Part shown: positions 51,562 through 60,282 of the stretch, in pieces
How positions within the stretch are numbered: the stretch's first letter is position 1
Layout of the letters: each line of letters begins with the position of its first letter
NCBI RefSeq assembly: GCF_001422985.1
Contig: NZ_LMNL01000001.1
Coordinates: 62,720 to 126,719 of the forward strand
Length of the DNA: 64,000 nt
Direction of reading: 5' to 3'
From: Methylobacterium sp. Leaf117
GTDB lineage: Bacteria > Pseudomonadota > Alphaproteobacteria > Rhizobiales > Beijerinckiaceae
Made by a program: the position numbers and the translations under genes
The notes under the pieces: generated by a model
Seen by the model: only the letters and a program-made list of their open reading frames with translations
Told to the model about the DNA's origin: nothing
Databases searched by the model: none

Positions 51562-52233
51562 ATGAGATCGCTGCCGGCATCGCTGCTGGCGGTAACGGAG
51601 CGTTCTTCCGTGGCGCCACCGGACCTCGCCGCCCGCCAACTCCTGGGCACGCTCGAAGGCCTGATGCGGGGTGGTGTGCGCTGGGTCTGGTTCCGGGAGC
51701 GGGACTTGGCCCCGGACGAGCGTCGCGCACTGGCCCGCGACGTCGTCGACCTCGTCGGAGCCCGGGGCGGGTTCGTTTCGATCGGGGGTGATCCCGCCCT
51801 GGCGCGGGATCTCGGAGCCGAGGGCGTTCACCTGCCCGGCGGGGCAACCCCAGTCGATGTGGCGTCGGCACGCGAGCGTCTTCCGCACGGCTGCCTCGGA
51901 GTGTCGGCCCACAGCCTCGCCGAGGTCGAGGCTGCGGCGCGGGCAGGCGCCGATTATGTCACCCTGAGTCCGATCTTCGCGACCGCGAGTAAACCGGGCT
52001 ACGGTCCGGCCCTCGGGCCGCAGGCGCTGGCGGCGGCGGGGGCGTTCGGCATCCCGGTGATCGCGCTCGGAGGCATGACCCCCGACCGCGTCGGACTCTG
52101 CCGCGAGGCCGGGGCCGCCGGCATCGCGGTGATGGGCGGGCTGATGCGCAGCCCCGATCCCGAGGCGGAGGCGCGGGCCTACGGCGCGTCGCTCGATGTG
52201 CGATCCGGCCGCGGCGGATCGGGGAGAGGTTGA
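51562..52233 (+). CDS. thiE: Thiamine phosphate synthase-like protein (ThiE/TenI family)
   Basis: A 223-residue TIM-barrel protein of the ThiE/TenI superfamily; ThiE joins the pyrimidine and thiazole phosphates, while TenI is a thiazole tautomerase. GAEGVHLPGG, LGVSAHSLAEVEAAARAGAD, LSPIFATASKPGYGP and IALGGMTPDRV are visible. The pyrophosphate-binding residues seem weaker than in classical ThiE, so TenI-like activity is possible. The ATG at 51562 is used; a start at 51544 is possible. It is 49 bases after thiG and three bases before the next gene. Confidence 0.8.
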   Translation: MRSLPASLLAVTERSSVAPPDLAARQLLGTLEGLMRGGVRWVWFRERDLAPDERRALARDVVDLVGARGGFVSIGGDPALARDLGAEGVHLPGGATPVDVASARERLPHGCLGVSAHSLAEVEAAARAGADYVTLSPIFATASKPGYGPALGPQALAAAGAFGIPVIALGGMTPDRVGLCREAGAAGIAVMGGLMRSPDPEAEARAYGASLDVRSGRGGSGRG

Positions 52234-52236
52234 GCG

Positions 52237-53304
52237 ATGTGGGGTCCCAACCGTTTCCTCGACCTGGTGCCGGTGCAGCATCCGATCATCCAGGCGCCGA
52301 TGATCGGGCCGAAGCCGGCGCTCGCAGCCAGCGTCAGCGCGGCGGGCGGGCTGGGCTCCCTGGCCTGCGCGGCGATGACACCTGACCTCGTGCGGACCGA
52401 AGTCGCGGCGCTGCGCGCGCGCTCCGAGCGGCCGTTCAATCTCAACTTCTTCTGCCACGCGCCGGAGGCGCCGGACGTCGCGCGCGAGGCGGCCTGGCGC
52501 AGCCGGCTCGAACCCTACTACGCGGAGTTCGGGCTCGACCCGGCCGCACCCATCGCCATGGCGCAACGCGCGCCCTTCGATGCGGCCATGCTGGCCGTCG
52601 TGGCGGATCTCAGGCCGCCGGTCGTCAGCTTCCATTTCGGCTTGCCGGAGCCGAGCCTCCTGTCACCCCTGCGGGCGCTCGGCTGCCGCATCCTCGCGTC
52701 GGCGACGACCGTGCGCGAGGCGCGCCGGCTCGCCGAGCGTGGAGTCGACGCCATCATCGCCCAGGGAGCCGAGGCGGGCGGCCATCGCGGCACGTTCCTC
52801 GGCGGTGATCCCGCGACGCAGGTCGGCACGATGGCGCTGGTGCCCCAGGTGGTCGATGCGGTCGCGGTCCCGGTCATCGCCGCCGGCGGGATCGCCGATG
52901 CGCGCGGGATCGCGGCGGCCTTCATGCTCGGCGCCTCGGCCGTCCAATTGGGGACCGCCTATCTCCTCACCCCGGAGGCGGGATTGTCCGCTCCCCATCG
53001 CGACGCATTGCGCCGGGCGCGGGACGAGGACACCACGATCACCAACGTGCTGACAGGCAAGCCGGCGCGGGGCGTGATCAACCGTGCGATCCGTGAACTC
53101 GGGCCGCTTCGCGCGGACGCTCCCGTCTTCCCCGCAGCCGCCATCGGTTTGCAGCCCCTGCGGATCGAGGCCGAACGGCGCGGGTCGGGCGACTTCTCGC
53201 CGCTCTGGGCCGGTCAGGCCGCGCCGCTCGCCCGCGACATCGACGCCGGACGCCTGACTGTCGAGCTGGCAGAGCAGACGCTTCGACGCCTGCGGCCGGG
53301 CTAG
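52237..53304 (+). CDS. Nitronate monooxygenase (2-nitropropane dioxygenase family)
   Basis: FMN enzyme of 355 residues that oxidises alkyl nitronates, such as propionate-3-nitronate. Visible motifs are the N-terminal HPIIQAPMIG and AAGGLGSLACAAMTP, the catalytic-His region GAEAGGHRGTFLG and the FMN-phosphate motif AGGIADARGIAAAFMLGASAVQ. It starts three bases after the thiE stop and is probably the last gene of the riboswitch operon, although a thiamine role is not known. Confidence 0.88.
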   Translation: MWGPNRFLDLVPVQHPIIQAPMIGPKPALAASVSAAGGLGSLACAAMTPDLVRTEVAALRARSERPFNLNFFCHAPEAPDVAREAAWRSRLEPYYAEFGLDPAAPIAMAQRAPFDAAMLAVVADLRPPVVSFHFGLPEPSLLSPLRALGCRILASATTVREARRLAERGVDAIIAQGAEAGGHRGTFLGGDPATQVGTMALVPQVVDAVAVPVIAAGGIADARGIAAAFMLGASAVQLGTAYLLTPEAGLSAPHRDALRRARDEDTTITNVLTGKPARGVINRAIRELGPLRADAPVFPAAAIGLQPLRIEAERRGSGDFSPLWAGQAAPLARDIDAGRLTVELAEQTLRRLRPG

Positions 53305-53473
53305 GGCGAGAAGCCTCGGAAGGCATGCACGCGACCCGCCGCGCTCGAGCGTCTTCCGATCGCCCCGACCTGCGATAATCGGCCGAATGTTTCGCCCGAT
53401 CCTTGTCGATTTCCCGCCTGAGTTGCACAAGCCTCTTGCGCCTCCGGCCGGGCGCGATGCGACAGGTGTGACG

Positions 53474-55288
53474 ATGCGATTGCAACAGGCTCCTCTGAGT
53501 TGGTCCTGGATCGTCCGATCGCTTCTGCTTCGGCCGGGTGCCTGTGGGGTCCTCCTCCTTCTGATGGTCGCCGGAGATGGTGTTGGCCTGATCTTCCCCA
53601 TCGTCACGCAGCGCATCGTCGATGCGATCGTTTCGGGCCGGGCCGAGACGAATCTGCTCTGGCTTTCGCTTCTCGCCGTCCTGGCGATTGCCGGCGAACT
53701 CGCCATCGCATCACGGCGGAAGAAGAGCTTGACCCAACTTGGACTTTTTCTGGTCAAGCGGATCGCCCGGCGCGTGTTCACCCATCTGCTGAGGGTGCGG
53801 ATTGATGGGCCAGCCTTTAGGACCGGCGACATCCTCAATAGTTTTGGTCATTTGTCTAAAATCAGGGAATTTACGCTCTACCAGGCGCCCCAATCCATTG
53901 TCGGACTAGGTTCTGGTCTCGTCGCACTCGCGCTTGCCCTGTATTATGATCGTGTCGTCGGCATTGCCTTGATGCTTTATATTCCGGTCATTATATATTT
54001 TACCTCTATCAATTTCAGGCGATGGCACTCTTCGTCGGACGCATACTATGCCGCATCGGGACGTCGGACCAGCTTGGTTTCTGAAACCGTGCATGGCCTC
54101 CCGACGGTCAAGTCGCTGGCCCTCGAAGCCGCACAGATGCAGCGTTGGCAAATCATCGAGAGAAACATCTCCGTCCAGTTCCAGGCTGTCGAGGAGAACG
54201 CCCGTCGCACGGTTCTGCGGATGAACGCACTCTCCCAGAGCATGACACTGATCGTCATAGGTCTCGGGTGCTGGCGTCTCTACGGCGGCTTCATCTCGGT
54301 TGGGGAGCTGATGGCGCTCCTGGTCCTTTCGAGCCGATTCACCGAGCCGCTCTTCGTTGCGGCCGATCTCATTCGTGGGTTCCAAGAGACCAATGTTGCG
54401 GTCACGCGTCTCCGCGAGTTCCTGGCCATGCCGCGTGAGGAGGCCGATCGGAAACCGCCACTGCGCCGGATGGAGTCGGGCCGCGTGGTTCTGGAAGAGC
54501 TGTCGATGACCTATCCGGGAGCGCTGCGTCCCGCCCTGGACACCGTGAACGTCACGATGCCGCCGCGTGGCGTCGTGGCGATCGTAGGTCGGAACGGTTC
54601 CGGAAAGTCGACACTCCTGAAGATCCTTCTCGGGCTCCGAAGGGACTATATGGGGCTCGTCACCATCGGGGGGGCGAACGTGAAAGATTACGATCCCCGG
54701 TGGCTGCGCGGGCAAATCGGAACCGTCGATCAGGAGACCTTCCTGTTCTCAGGAACGGTGCGCGACAACATCTCCGCGGGCCTTGCGCGGGACGACACGG
54801 TGTTGCGTGCAGCGCTGGACTTCGCCGGAGCCACGGACTTTGTGGAGGCGTTGCCCAACGGGTGGGATACCGAACTCGGCGAGAACGGCCGCAGCCTGTC
54901 GGGCGGCCAGCGCCAGCGTCTCTCGATCGCCCGTGCGGTGATTCGTGATCCGGCCCTGGTGCTCCTCGACGAACCGAGCGCCTTCCTGGATCCCGAGGCC
55001 GCTCTGGCCCTGGAGCAGAAGTTGGCCGGATGGGGACGGGACCGCCTGCTGATCCTCGTCACCCACCATCTCGCCGCGGCCCGGCAGGCTGACCAGATTC
55101 TCGTCCTGGACGCCGGTCGCCTCGTGGGCAGCGGACGCCACGACGATCTGATCGAGCGGGTTCCGGTCTACGCCTCGCTGTGGAGCGATTACGTCCGATC
55201 CCTGGAAAACGGGCCAGGCGACCGCTCGGCCGATGCCGTCGATCGTGCCGCTGATCCCCGTCCCTATTTTCCCGTAGACGGCCCGTAG
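53474..55288 (+). CDS. ABC exporter (membrane domain fused to ATPase), type I secretion-like
   Basis: A 604-residue half-transporter. The N-terminal six-helix membrane domain (about residues 15-300) is followed by an ATPase with Walker A GRNGSGKST, signature LSGGQRQRLS, Walker B ALVLLDEPSAF and an H-loop VTHH. The overall look is of HlyB/LapB-like exporters that lack the C39 peptidase, but no membrane-fusion protein or substrate gene is beside it. The ATG at 53474 follows AGGTGTG; a start at 53387 would add 29 residues. Its DNA is AT-richer than its neighbours between about 53820 and 54040. It ends overlapping the Anbu gene by 25 bases (converging). Confidence 0.87.
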   Translation: MRLQQAPLSWSWIVRSLLLRPGACGVLLLLMVAGDGVGLIFPIVTQRIVDAIVSGRAETNLLWLSLLAVLAIAGELAIASRRKKSLTQLGLFLVKRIARRVFTHLLRVRIDGPAFRTGDILNSFGHLSKIREFTLYQAPQSIVGLGSGLVALALALYYDRVVGIALMLYIPVIIYFTSINFRRWHSSSDAYYAASGRRTSLVSETVHGLPTVKSLALEAAQMQRWQIIERNISVQFQAVEENARRTVLRMNALSQSMTLIVIGLGCWRLYGGFISVGELMALLVLSSRFTEPLFVAADLIRGFQETNVAVTRLREFLAMPREEADRKPPLRRMESGRVVLEELSMTYPGALRPALDTVNVTMPPRGVVAIVGRNGSGKSTLLKILLGLRRDYMGLVTIGGANVKDYDPRWLRGQIGTVDQETFLFSGTVRDNISAGLARDDTVLRAALDFAGATDFVEALPNGWDTELGENGRSLSGGQRQRLSIARAVIRDPALVLLDEPSAFLDPEAALALEQKLAGWGRDRLLILVTHHLAAARQADQILVLDAGRLVGSGRHDDLIERVPVYASLWSDYVRSLENGPGDRSADAVDRAADPRPYFPVDGP

Positions 55289-56016
55289 GGCGGCCGCGGG
55301 ATCGCCCGGTGGGCCGCGCGCAGGGCCGCGGACCAACGCTCGCGCAGGTCGTGGAAGTAGCTTTCGCCGGCCTCGATCCGGTGGTTCACCTCGAGGTCGA
55401 GGGCGTTGCGGCGGGCGAGCGCGATGTCGATGGGCAGGCCGACGCCGAGATTCGAGCGCATGGTCGAGTCCATTGAGACCAGCCCGACCTTGAGAGCGTC
55501 GTAGAGATCGGTCTCGTATTTCACCGCGCGGTCGAGGATGGGCTTGCCGTATTTGTGCTCGCCGATCTGCAGGAAGGGCGCATCGCCGCTGCATTCGATG
55601 AAGTTGCCGGCCGAATAGATCAGGTAGAGCTTCATCGGATCGGTGCCGATCTGGCCGCCGAACAGCAGCGAGACCGAGAAACGCAGGTTCGCCGCCTCGA
55701 AGCCGGCTTTCTCGATCTCCCGCACCCGGCGGATGGCGCGGCCGACGAGCTGGGCCGCCTGGAACATGGTCGGCGCCTCGACGAGCTTCATCGTCGGCTC
55801 GCCGGCATCGCCCTCGACGCCCTCGGACAGGAGGCTGAGAACCGATTGGGTAATCGAGAGATTGCCGGCGGAGGCCAGCATCATCACGCGCTCGCCCGGC
55901 ACGTTGAAGTGGTGAAGCTTGCGATAGGTCGAGATGTCGTCGAGCCCGGCATTGGTCCGGGTGTCGGCGATCATCACAAGGCCCTCTTCCACGAGGACGC
56001 CGACACAATAGGTCAT
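55264..56016 (-). CDS. Anbu, proteasome-like Ntn hydrolase
   Basis: A 250-residue proteasome beta-subunit relative of the bacterial Anbu (ancestral beta subunit) family. After removal of the initiator Met, Thr2 becomes the N-terminal nucleophile; the partner residues Asp18 (MIADTRTNAG) and Lys33 (TYRKLHHF) are in place. FSVSLLFGGQIG and YSAGNFIECSGDAPFLQIGEHKYGK-like segments fit the family. Known Anbu proteins form open helical-ring assemblies; their substrates are not established. It is the last gene of the ATP-grasp / alpha-E / transglutaminase / Anbu cluster. Confidence 0.9.
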   Translation of the reverse strand: MTYCVGVLVEEGLVMIADTRTNAGLDDISTYRKLHHFNVPGERVMMLASAGNLSITQSVLSLLSEGVEGDAGEPTMKLVEAPTMFQAAQLVGRAIRRVREIEKAGFEAANLRFSVSLLFGGQIGTDPMKLYLIYSAGNFIECSGDAPFLQIGEHKYGKPILDRAVKYETDLYDALKVGLVSMDSTMRSNLGVGLPIDIALARRNALDLEVNHRIEAGESYFHDLRERWSAALRAAHRAIPRPPYGPSTGK

Positions 56017-56047
56017 GATGCGATCTTTCCCGCGCGGCCGCCTGGAA

Positions 56048-56875
56048 TCAGGACTGGACGCTGGCCTGTGCTTGCTCGACGCGGAGGGTCACGTCGAGGG
56101 TCTCTGTCCCGCCACCGAGGCGGCTGCCGCGGATCGGGGCCGCGCCGAGATAGTCGAGGGCGACCGCCACGCGGATATGGGCCTCCGTGGTGGCGATGCC
56201 GTGGGCCGCATCGAAGCCGATCCAGCCCAGGCCCGGCACCAGGGACTCGGCCCAGGCATGGCCGGAGCCCTGATCCGCGTCGTCGTCGGCGTGGTGGAAG
56301 TAGCCCGACACGTAGCGCGTCGGAATTTCGAGGTGCCGCGCCGCAGCGATGAACAGGTGGGTGAGGTCCTGGCAGACGCCCTTCTCCTGGCTGAAGGCCT
56401 GCGCCGCGTTGGTGCTGGCGCTGGCCGGACCCGGCACGAACGCGACCCGCTCGTGAACGGCGGCGAGCAGGCGATGCAGGCAGGGCAGGGGCGCCGGATC
56501 GCCGGCGGCCGCGATCTCGCGCGCGAAGTCCTGGATCGCGTCGTTGGCCAGGGCGAGATCGGAATCGCGCAGGTAGAACACGTCCGGCAGCCGCTCGATG
56601 GTGCCGCGCACGATGCCGTGCATCTCAAGGGTATCGACTTCGCCCGTCACCCGGATCGACAGGGCCTCGGCCGGCTCGTCCGCCGTGAACCAGTGCACCA
56701 CGTTGCCGAAGCCGTCCTCGCGCTCGCTGACCCGGCCATCGACGGAGGGCTCGATGCGCCAGCGCCGCACGTACTGCCCGTCATGGTCGCGCGGGCGCAG
56801 GCGCAGGACCTGGATCAGGCCGCGAGCCGGCTGCTCGTAGGTGTAGTTGGTCTCGTGAAAGACGCGGATTCGCAT
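56048..56875 (-). CDS. Transglutaminase-like protease/hydrolase of the Anbu cluster
   Basis: A 275-residue protein with an N-terminal beta-rich domain (MRIRVFHETNYTYEQPARGLI start, typical of this bacterial group) and a C-terminal transglutaminase-like papain-fold domain. The catalytic triad is Cys168 (KGVCQDLTH), His206 (SGHAWAESL) and Asp222 (IGFDAAHGI). It is 37 bases downstream of the alpha-E gene and 31 upstream of Anbu. Such proteins are proposed to cut or form isopeptide bonds in the amidoligase system (Iyer and colleagues), which is inference here. Confidence 0.9.
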   Translation of the reverse strand: MRIRVFHETNYTYEQPARGLIQVLRLRPRDHDGQYVRRWRIEPSVDGRVSEREDGFGNVVHWFTADEPAEALSIRVTGEVDTLEMHGIVRGTIERLPDVFYLRDSDLALANDAIQDFAREIAAAGDPAPLPCLHRLLAAVHERVAFVPGPASASTNAAQAFSQEKGVCQDLTHLFIAAARHLEIPTRYVSGYFHHADDDADQGSGHAWAESLVPGLGWIGFDAAHGIATTEAHIRVAVALDYLGAAPIRGSRLGGGTETLDVTLRVEQAQASVQS

Positions 56876-56912
56876 GCAACGACCTTTGCGCGGCGTCGGG
56901 TTCGAGCCGGCC

Positions 56913-57857
56913 CTATACCAGATATTGCTCGATCACCGCGGCGCCGAGACGATTGTTCTCGACGATGAACTCCGTCACGAACTCATGGAGGCCCGACGAG
57001 AAGATGCGGTTGATGTTCTCGCCTTCGAGACGCGCCAGCGTGTTGCTGGCCAGGCGCTGGCTCGCGCCGCGCCGGCCATAGGCATCGGCGATGAGATCGA
57101 GATGCTCCACCAGCATGCCGTAGCAATTGGTGAAGGAGCGCGGCATCTGCCGGTTGAGAATCAGCAGGTCGGCCACCAGCAGGGGCTTCACGCTCTCCCG
57201 GTAGACCCAGTGATAGGCGTTGAAGGCCGAGACCTCGCGCAGGATCGTGGTCCACTGGAAGTAGTCGAGGCTGCCGCCGATCTTCTCCGTGGCGGGGAGC
57301 AGGATGCGGTACTTCACGTCGAGGATGCGGGCGGTGTTGTCGGCCCGCTCGATCGCGGTGCCGAGGCGCGTGAACCAATACGCGTCGTTGCGCAGCATGG
57401 TGCGGTAGGCCGAGCCGTCGAAGGCGAGCGAGACGCCCTTCACCCAGTCGAGAAAGCGGGTGAACTCGTCGCGATTGAGCTCGCGCCCCTCGTAGTTGCG
57501 CAACTCGAGCCAGGCCCCGTTGATCGCGTCCCACATCTCGGTGGTCAGCGCGGTACGCACGCTGCGGGCGTTCTCGCGCGCGGTCTCGATGCAGGAGCGG
57601 ATCGAGGATGGGTTGTGCGGGCTGAACGCCAGGAAATCGCACACGGTGGCTTCCGTGACGCTGTCGTAGAGCGGCTTGAACACCTCCGGGTCGCCCGCCG
57701 ACGCCAGGGCCGAGGCCCACTCGTTGGTCTCGCCGCCGCCATAGCTGGACGGCAGGGCGGCGAGGCGCAGAGCCGCATCGAGGATGCGGGCCACGAACTC
57801 CGCCCGCTCGGCGTAGCGCGAGAGCCAGTACAGGTTGTCGGCGGTCCGGGACAGCAT
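56913..57857 (-). CDS. Alpha-E domain protein of the Anbu cluster
   Basis: A 314-residue, all-alpha protein beginning MLSRTADNLYWLSRYAERAE, the highly typical alpha-E start. The family has conserved Glu/Arg residues and always travels with the ATP-grasp and transglutaminase genes; its biochemical role is unknown. The ATG at 57857 is chosen because it starts the domain; 12 extra residues from 57893 are Arg-rich. A terminator-like hairpin stands between it and the ATP-grasp gene upstream. Confidence 0.9.
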   Translation of the reverse strand: MLSRTADNLYWLSRYAERAEFVARILDAALRLAALPSSYGGGETNEWASALASAGDPEVFKPLYDSVTEATVCDFLAFSPHNPSSIRSCIETARENARSVRTALTTEMWDAINGAWLELRNYEGRELNRDEFTRFLDWVKGVSLAFDGSAYRTMLRNDAYWFTRLGTAIERADNTARILDVKYRILLPATEKIGGSLDYFQWTTILREVSAFNAYHWVYRESVKPLLVADLLILNRQMPRSFTNCYGMLVEHLDLIADAYGRRGASQRLASNTLARLEGENINRIFSSGLHEFVTEFIVENNRLGAAVIEQYLV

Positions 57858-57940
57858 GGGGTTCCATCGGGACGTCGGCCGGCGTCGGATCACGCAGGCC
57901 GCAGGGCGGGGAGGACTATGCGGGTGGGGGCACCGCGTTG

Positions 57941-57976
57941 AAAAGGCGTCCGACGCGAAACGTCGTGTCGGACGCC
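57941..57976 (-). terminator. Intrinsic terminator-like hairpin inside the Anbu cluster
   Basis: GGCGTCCGAC (57945-57954) pairs perfectly with GTCGGACGCC (57967-57976), 12-base loop. Read on the minus strand the stem is followed at once by four T (57944-57941). It lies just past the ATP-grasp stop and before the alpha-E start, so it may end or attenuate the ATP-grasp transcript. Confidence 0.75.
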
Positions 57977-57986
57977 CGTCGATGTC

Positions 57987-59426
57987 TCAGGCGTCGAGGA
58001 CCCAGGTGTCCTTGGTGCCGCCGCCCTGGCTCGAATTGACCACCAGCGAGCCCTCCTTGAGCGCGACCCGGGTGAGGCCGCCGGGCACGATGCGGATCTC
58101 GTCCGAGCCGCACAGGACGAACGGGCGCAGATCCACGTGCCGGGGCGCCACGCCGGAGGCGACGAAGGTCGGGCAGGTGGAGAGCGCCAGGGTCGGCTGG
58201 GCGATGAAGCCGTCCGGCGCGTGTTTCAGCTTGCGCCCGAACTCCTCGATCTCGCGCTTGGTGGCGTGCGGCCCGACCAGCATGCCGTAGCCGCCCGACC
58301 CGTTGACCTCCTTCACGACGAGTTCGGAAAGGTTGTCCATCACGTACGCGAAGGCCTCCTTCTCGCGGCAGCGATAGGTCGGCACGTTGTGCAGGATCGG
58401 CTCCTCGCCGGTGAAGAACTTCACGATCTCCGGCATGTAGCTGTAGACCGCCTTGTCGTCGGCGATGCCGGTGCCGACCGCGTTGGCCAGCGTCACGGTC
58501 CCGCGCTCGTAAGCGTTCATGATGCCCGGAACGCCGAGGACGGAATCCGGGCGGAACACCAGCGGGTCGAGGAAGTCGTCGTCGAGGCGGCGATAGAGCA
58601 CGTCGACCCGGCGCGGACCTTCCGTGGTGCGCATGTAGACGACATCGTCCTTGGTGAAGAGGTCGGAGGCCTCGACGAGGTCGACGCCGAGTTTGTCGGC
58701 GAGGAACGAGTGTTCGTAGAAGGCCGAGTTGTAGCGGCCGGGTGTGAGCAGGGCGACGGTGGGATCGCGGGTCGCCGTCGACGGCGCCAGACTTCGCAGG
58801 GTCGCCAGCAGGGCGTCGGGATAGTTCTCGACCGGGGCGACCCGGTGGCGGGAGAACAGCTCGGGGAACAGCCGCAGCATCACCTCGCGGTTCTCCAGCA
58901 TGTAGGACACGCCGGACGGGGTCCGGGCATTGTCCTCCAGCACGAAGAAGTCGTTCTCGCCGGTACGGACGATGTCGATGCCGGCGATGTGGACGTAGAG
59001 GTCGTGCGGCACCCGGAAGGCGCGCATCTCCATGCGGTAATGTGGATTGCGGTAGACGAGGTCGGCCGGGATCACGCCGGCCTTGATGCATTCCTGGGCG
59101 CCGTAGATGTCCTTCAGGAAGGCGTTGATCGCGGTGACGCGCTGCTTCAGCCCGCGCTCGAGAAAGCTCCATTCCGGCTTGGTGATCACCCGCGGGATGA
59201 TGTCGAACGGGATCAGGCGCTCGGTGGATTCGTTCGCCCCGTAGACCGCGAAGGTAATGCCGATGCGCCGGAACAGCATCTCGGCTTGGCTGCGGCGCGT
59301 GTTGAAATGCTCGGGCGGCGTGGTGTCGAGCCAGTGTTTCAGGCTGTCGTAGGCTTCGCGCACGGCGGGGTTGCTCAGCGCCCCGTCGGGCAGCCCGGTC
59401 ATCTCGTCGAATGCAGCGAGCGCCAT
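57987..59426 (-). CDS. Circularly permuted ATP-grasp ligase of the Anbu cluster
   Basis: A 479-residue protein of the circularly permuted type 2 ATP-grasp family. Motifs include YGANESTERLIPFDIIPR, IDIVRTGENDFFVLEDNART, VALLTPGRYNSAFYEH, VVKEVNGSGGYGMLVGP and SSQGGGTKDTWVLD at the end. The family is predicted to make amide bonds, ligating amino acids onto peptides or small molecules (amidoligases). The ATG at 59426 follows GGGGGAGACG; seven residues could be added from 59447. It is 99 bases downstream of radC on the same strand. Confidence 0.9.
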   Translation of the reverse strand: MALAAFDEMTGLPDGALSNPAVREAYDSLKHWLDTTPPEHFNTRRSQAEMLFRRIGITFAVYGANESTERLIPFDIIPRVITKPEWSFLERGLKQRVTAINAFLKDIYGAQECIKAGVIPADLVYRNPHYRMEMRAFRVPHDLYVHIAGIDIVRTGENDFFVLEDNARTPSGVSYMLENREVMLRLFPELFSRHRVAPVENYPDALLATLRSLAPSTATRDPTVALLTPGRYNSAFYEHSFLADKLGVDLVEASDLFTKDDVVYMRTTEGPRRVDVLYRRLDDDFLDPLVFRPDSVLGVPGIMNAYERGTVTLANAVGTGIADDKAVYSYMPEIVKFFTGEEPILHNVPTYRCREKEAFAYVMDNLSELVVKEVNGSGGYGMLVGPHATKREIEEFGRKLKHAPDGFIAQPTLALSTCPTFVASGVAPRHVDLRPFVLCGSDEIRIVPGGLTRVALKEGSLVVNSSQGGGTKDTWVLDA

Positions 59427-59525
59427 TCGCGTCTCCCCCTTGAACACCGTCTAGCTAGGCAAGACACGCGCCAGCGATCGGACATCGGCCCCGAAGGTAC
59501 CGCCCTGGCGTGTACGGTAGCACGT

Positions 59526-60272
59526 TCAGATCAACTTCAAGCCCTTGAAGCTCGCGTGTCCCTCGCGACCCAGGATAATGTGATCGTGAATGACGATGCC
59601 GAGGGGATCGAGCACTCCCAGGATCTCGCGGGTCATGCGGATGTCGGCGGCCGAGGGCGTCGGATCGCCGGACGGGTGGTTGTGGGCCAGGATGATCGCC
59701 GTCGCCGAGAGTTCGAGGGCGCGGCGCGCGACTTCCCGCGGATAGACCGGAGTGTGATCCACGGTGCCGCGACCCTGAACCTCGTCGGCGATGAGGTGGT
59801 TGCGGCGGTCGAGGAACAGGATGCGGAACTGCTCGCGCGGAGCGAAGGCCATGGTGGCGCGGCAATAGTCCAACACGGCGCTCCACGAGGAGAGCAGCGG
59901 CCGATCGGCGATGGCGCCGCGCGCCAGCCGGTGACCTGCCGCTTCGATGAGCTTCAGGTCGGCGATGACCCCGGCGCCGATGCCTTCAATTTCAGCAAGT
60001 CGCGCGGGTTCGGCGCTCACCACCTCGGCGAAGCTGCCGAAGCGCCGGATCAGGGCCTTGGCCAGGGGCTTCACGTCCCGGCGCGGAATCGCCCGGAACA
60101 GCGCCAACTCGAGCAGTTCGTAATCCGGCAGGGCATCGGCCCCGCCCTGGGCGAAGCGCGCCCGCAAACGGTCGCGGTGCCCGAGGTAGTGGGGCTCCGC
60201 CGGGCCGCCGCCGGCCTCCTCCGGCCCACCGTCCGGTCGTCGGTCAGGTCTGGGAGGCGGCCGGTCCGTCAC
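59526..60272 (-). CDS. radC: RadC family JAMM-domain protein
   Basis: A 248-residue member of the RadC/YicR family: an N-terminal HhH-like region ([17 protein letters not shown]) and a C-terminal JAMM/MPN metalloprotease fold with the zinc motif [15 protein letters not shown]. Despite the name, a role in DNA repair is not supported by modern work; the function remains open. It starts 10 bases after map, so the two are co-transcribed. Confidence 0.93.
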   Translation of the reverse strand: MTDRPPPRPDRRPDGGPEEAGGGPAEPHYLGHRDRLRARFAQGGADALPDYELLELALFRAIPRRDVKPLAKALIRRFGSFAEVVSAEPARLAEIEGIGAGVIADLKLIEAAGHRLARGAIADRPLLSSWSAVLDYCRATMAFAPREQFRILFLDRRNHLIADEVQGRGTVDHTPVYPREVARRALELSATAIILAHNHPSGDPTPSAADIRMTREILGVLDPLGIVIHDHIILGREGHASFKGLKLI

Positions 60273-60282
60273 GGCGTCGCGG

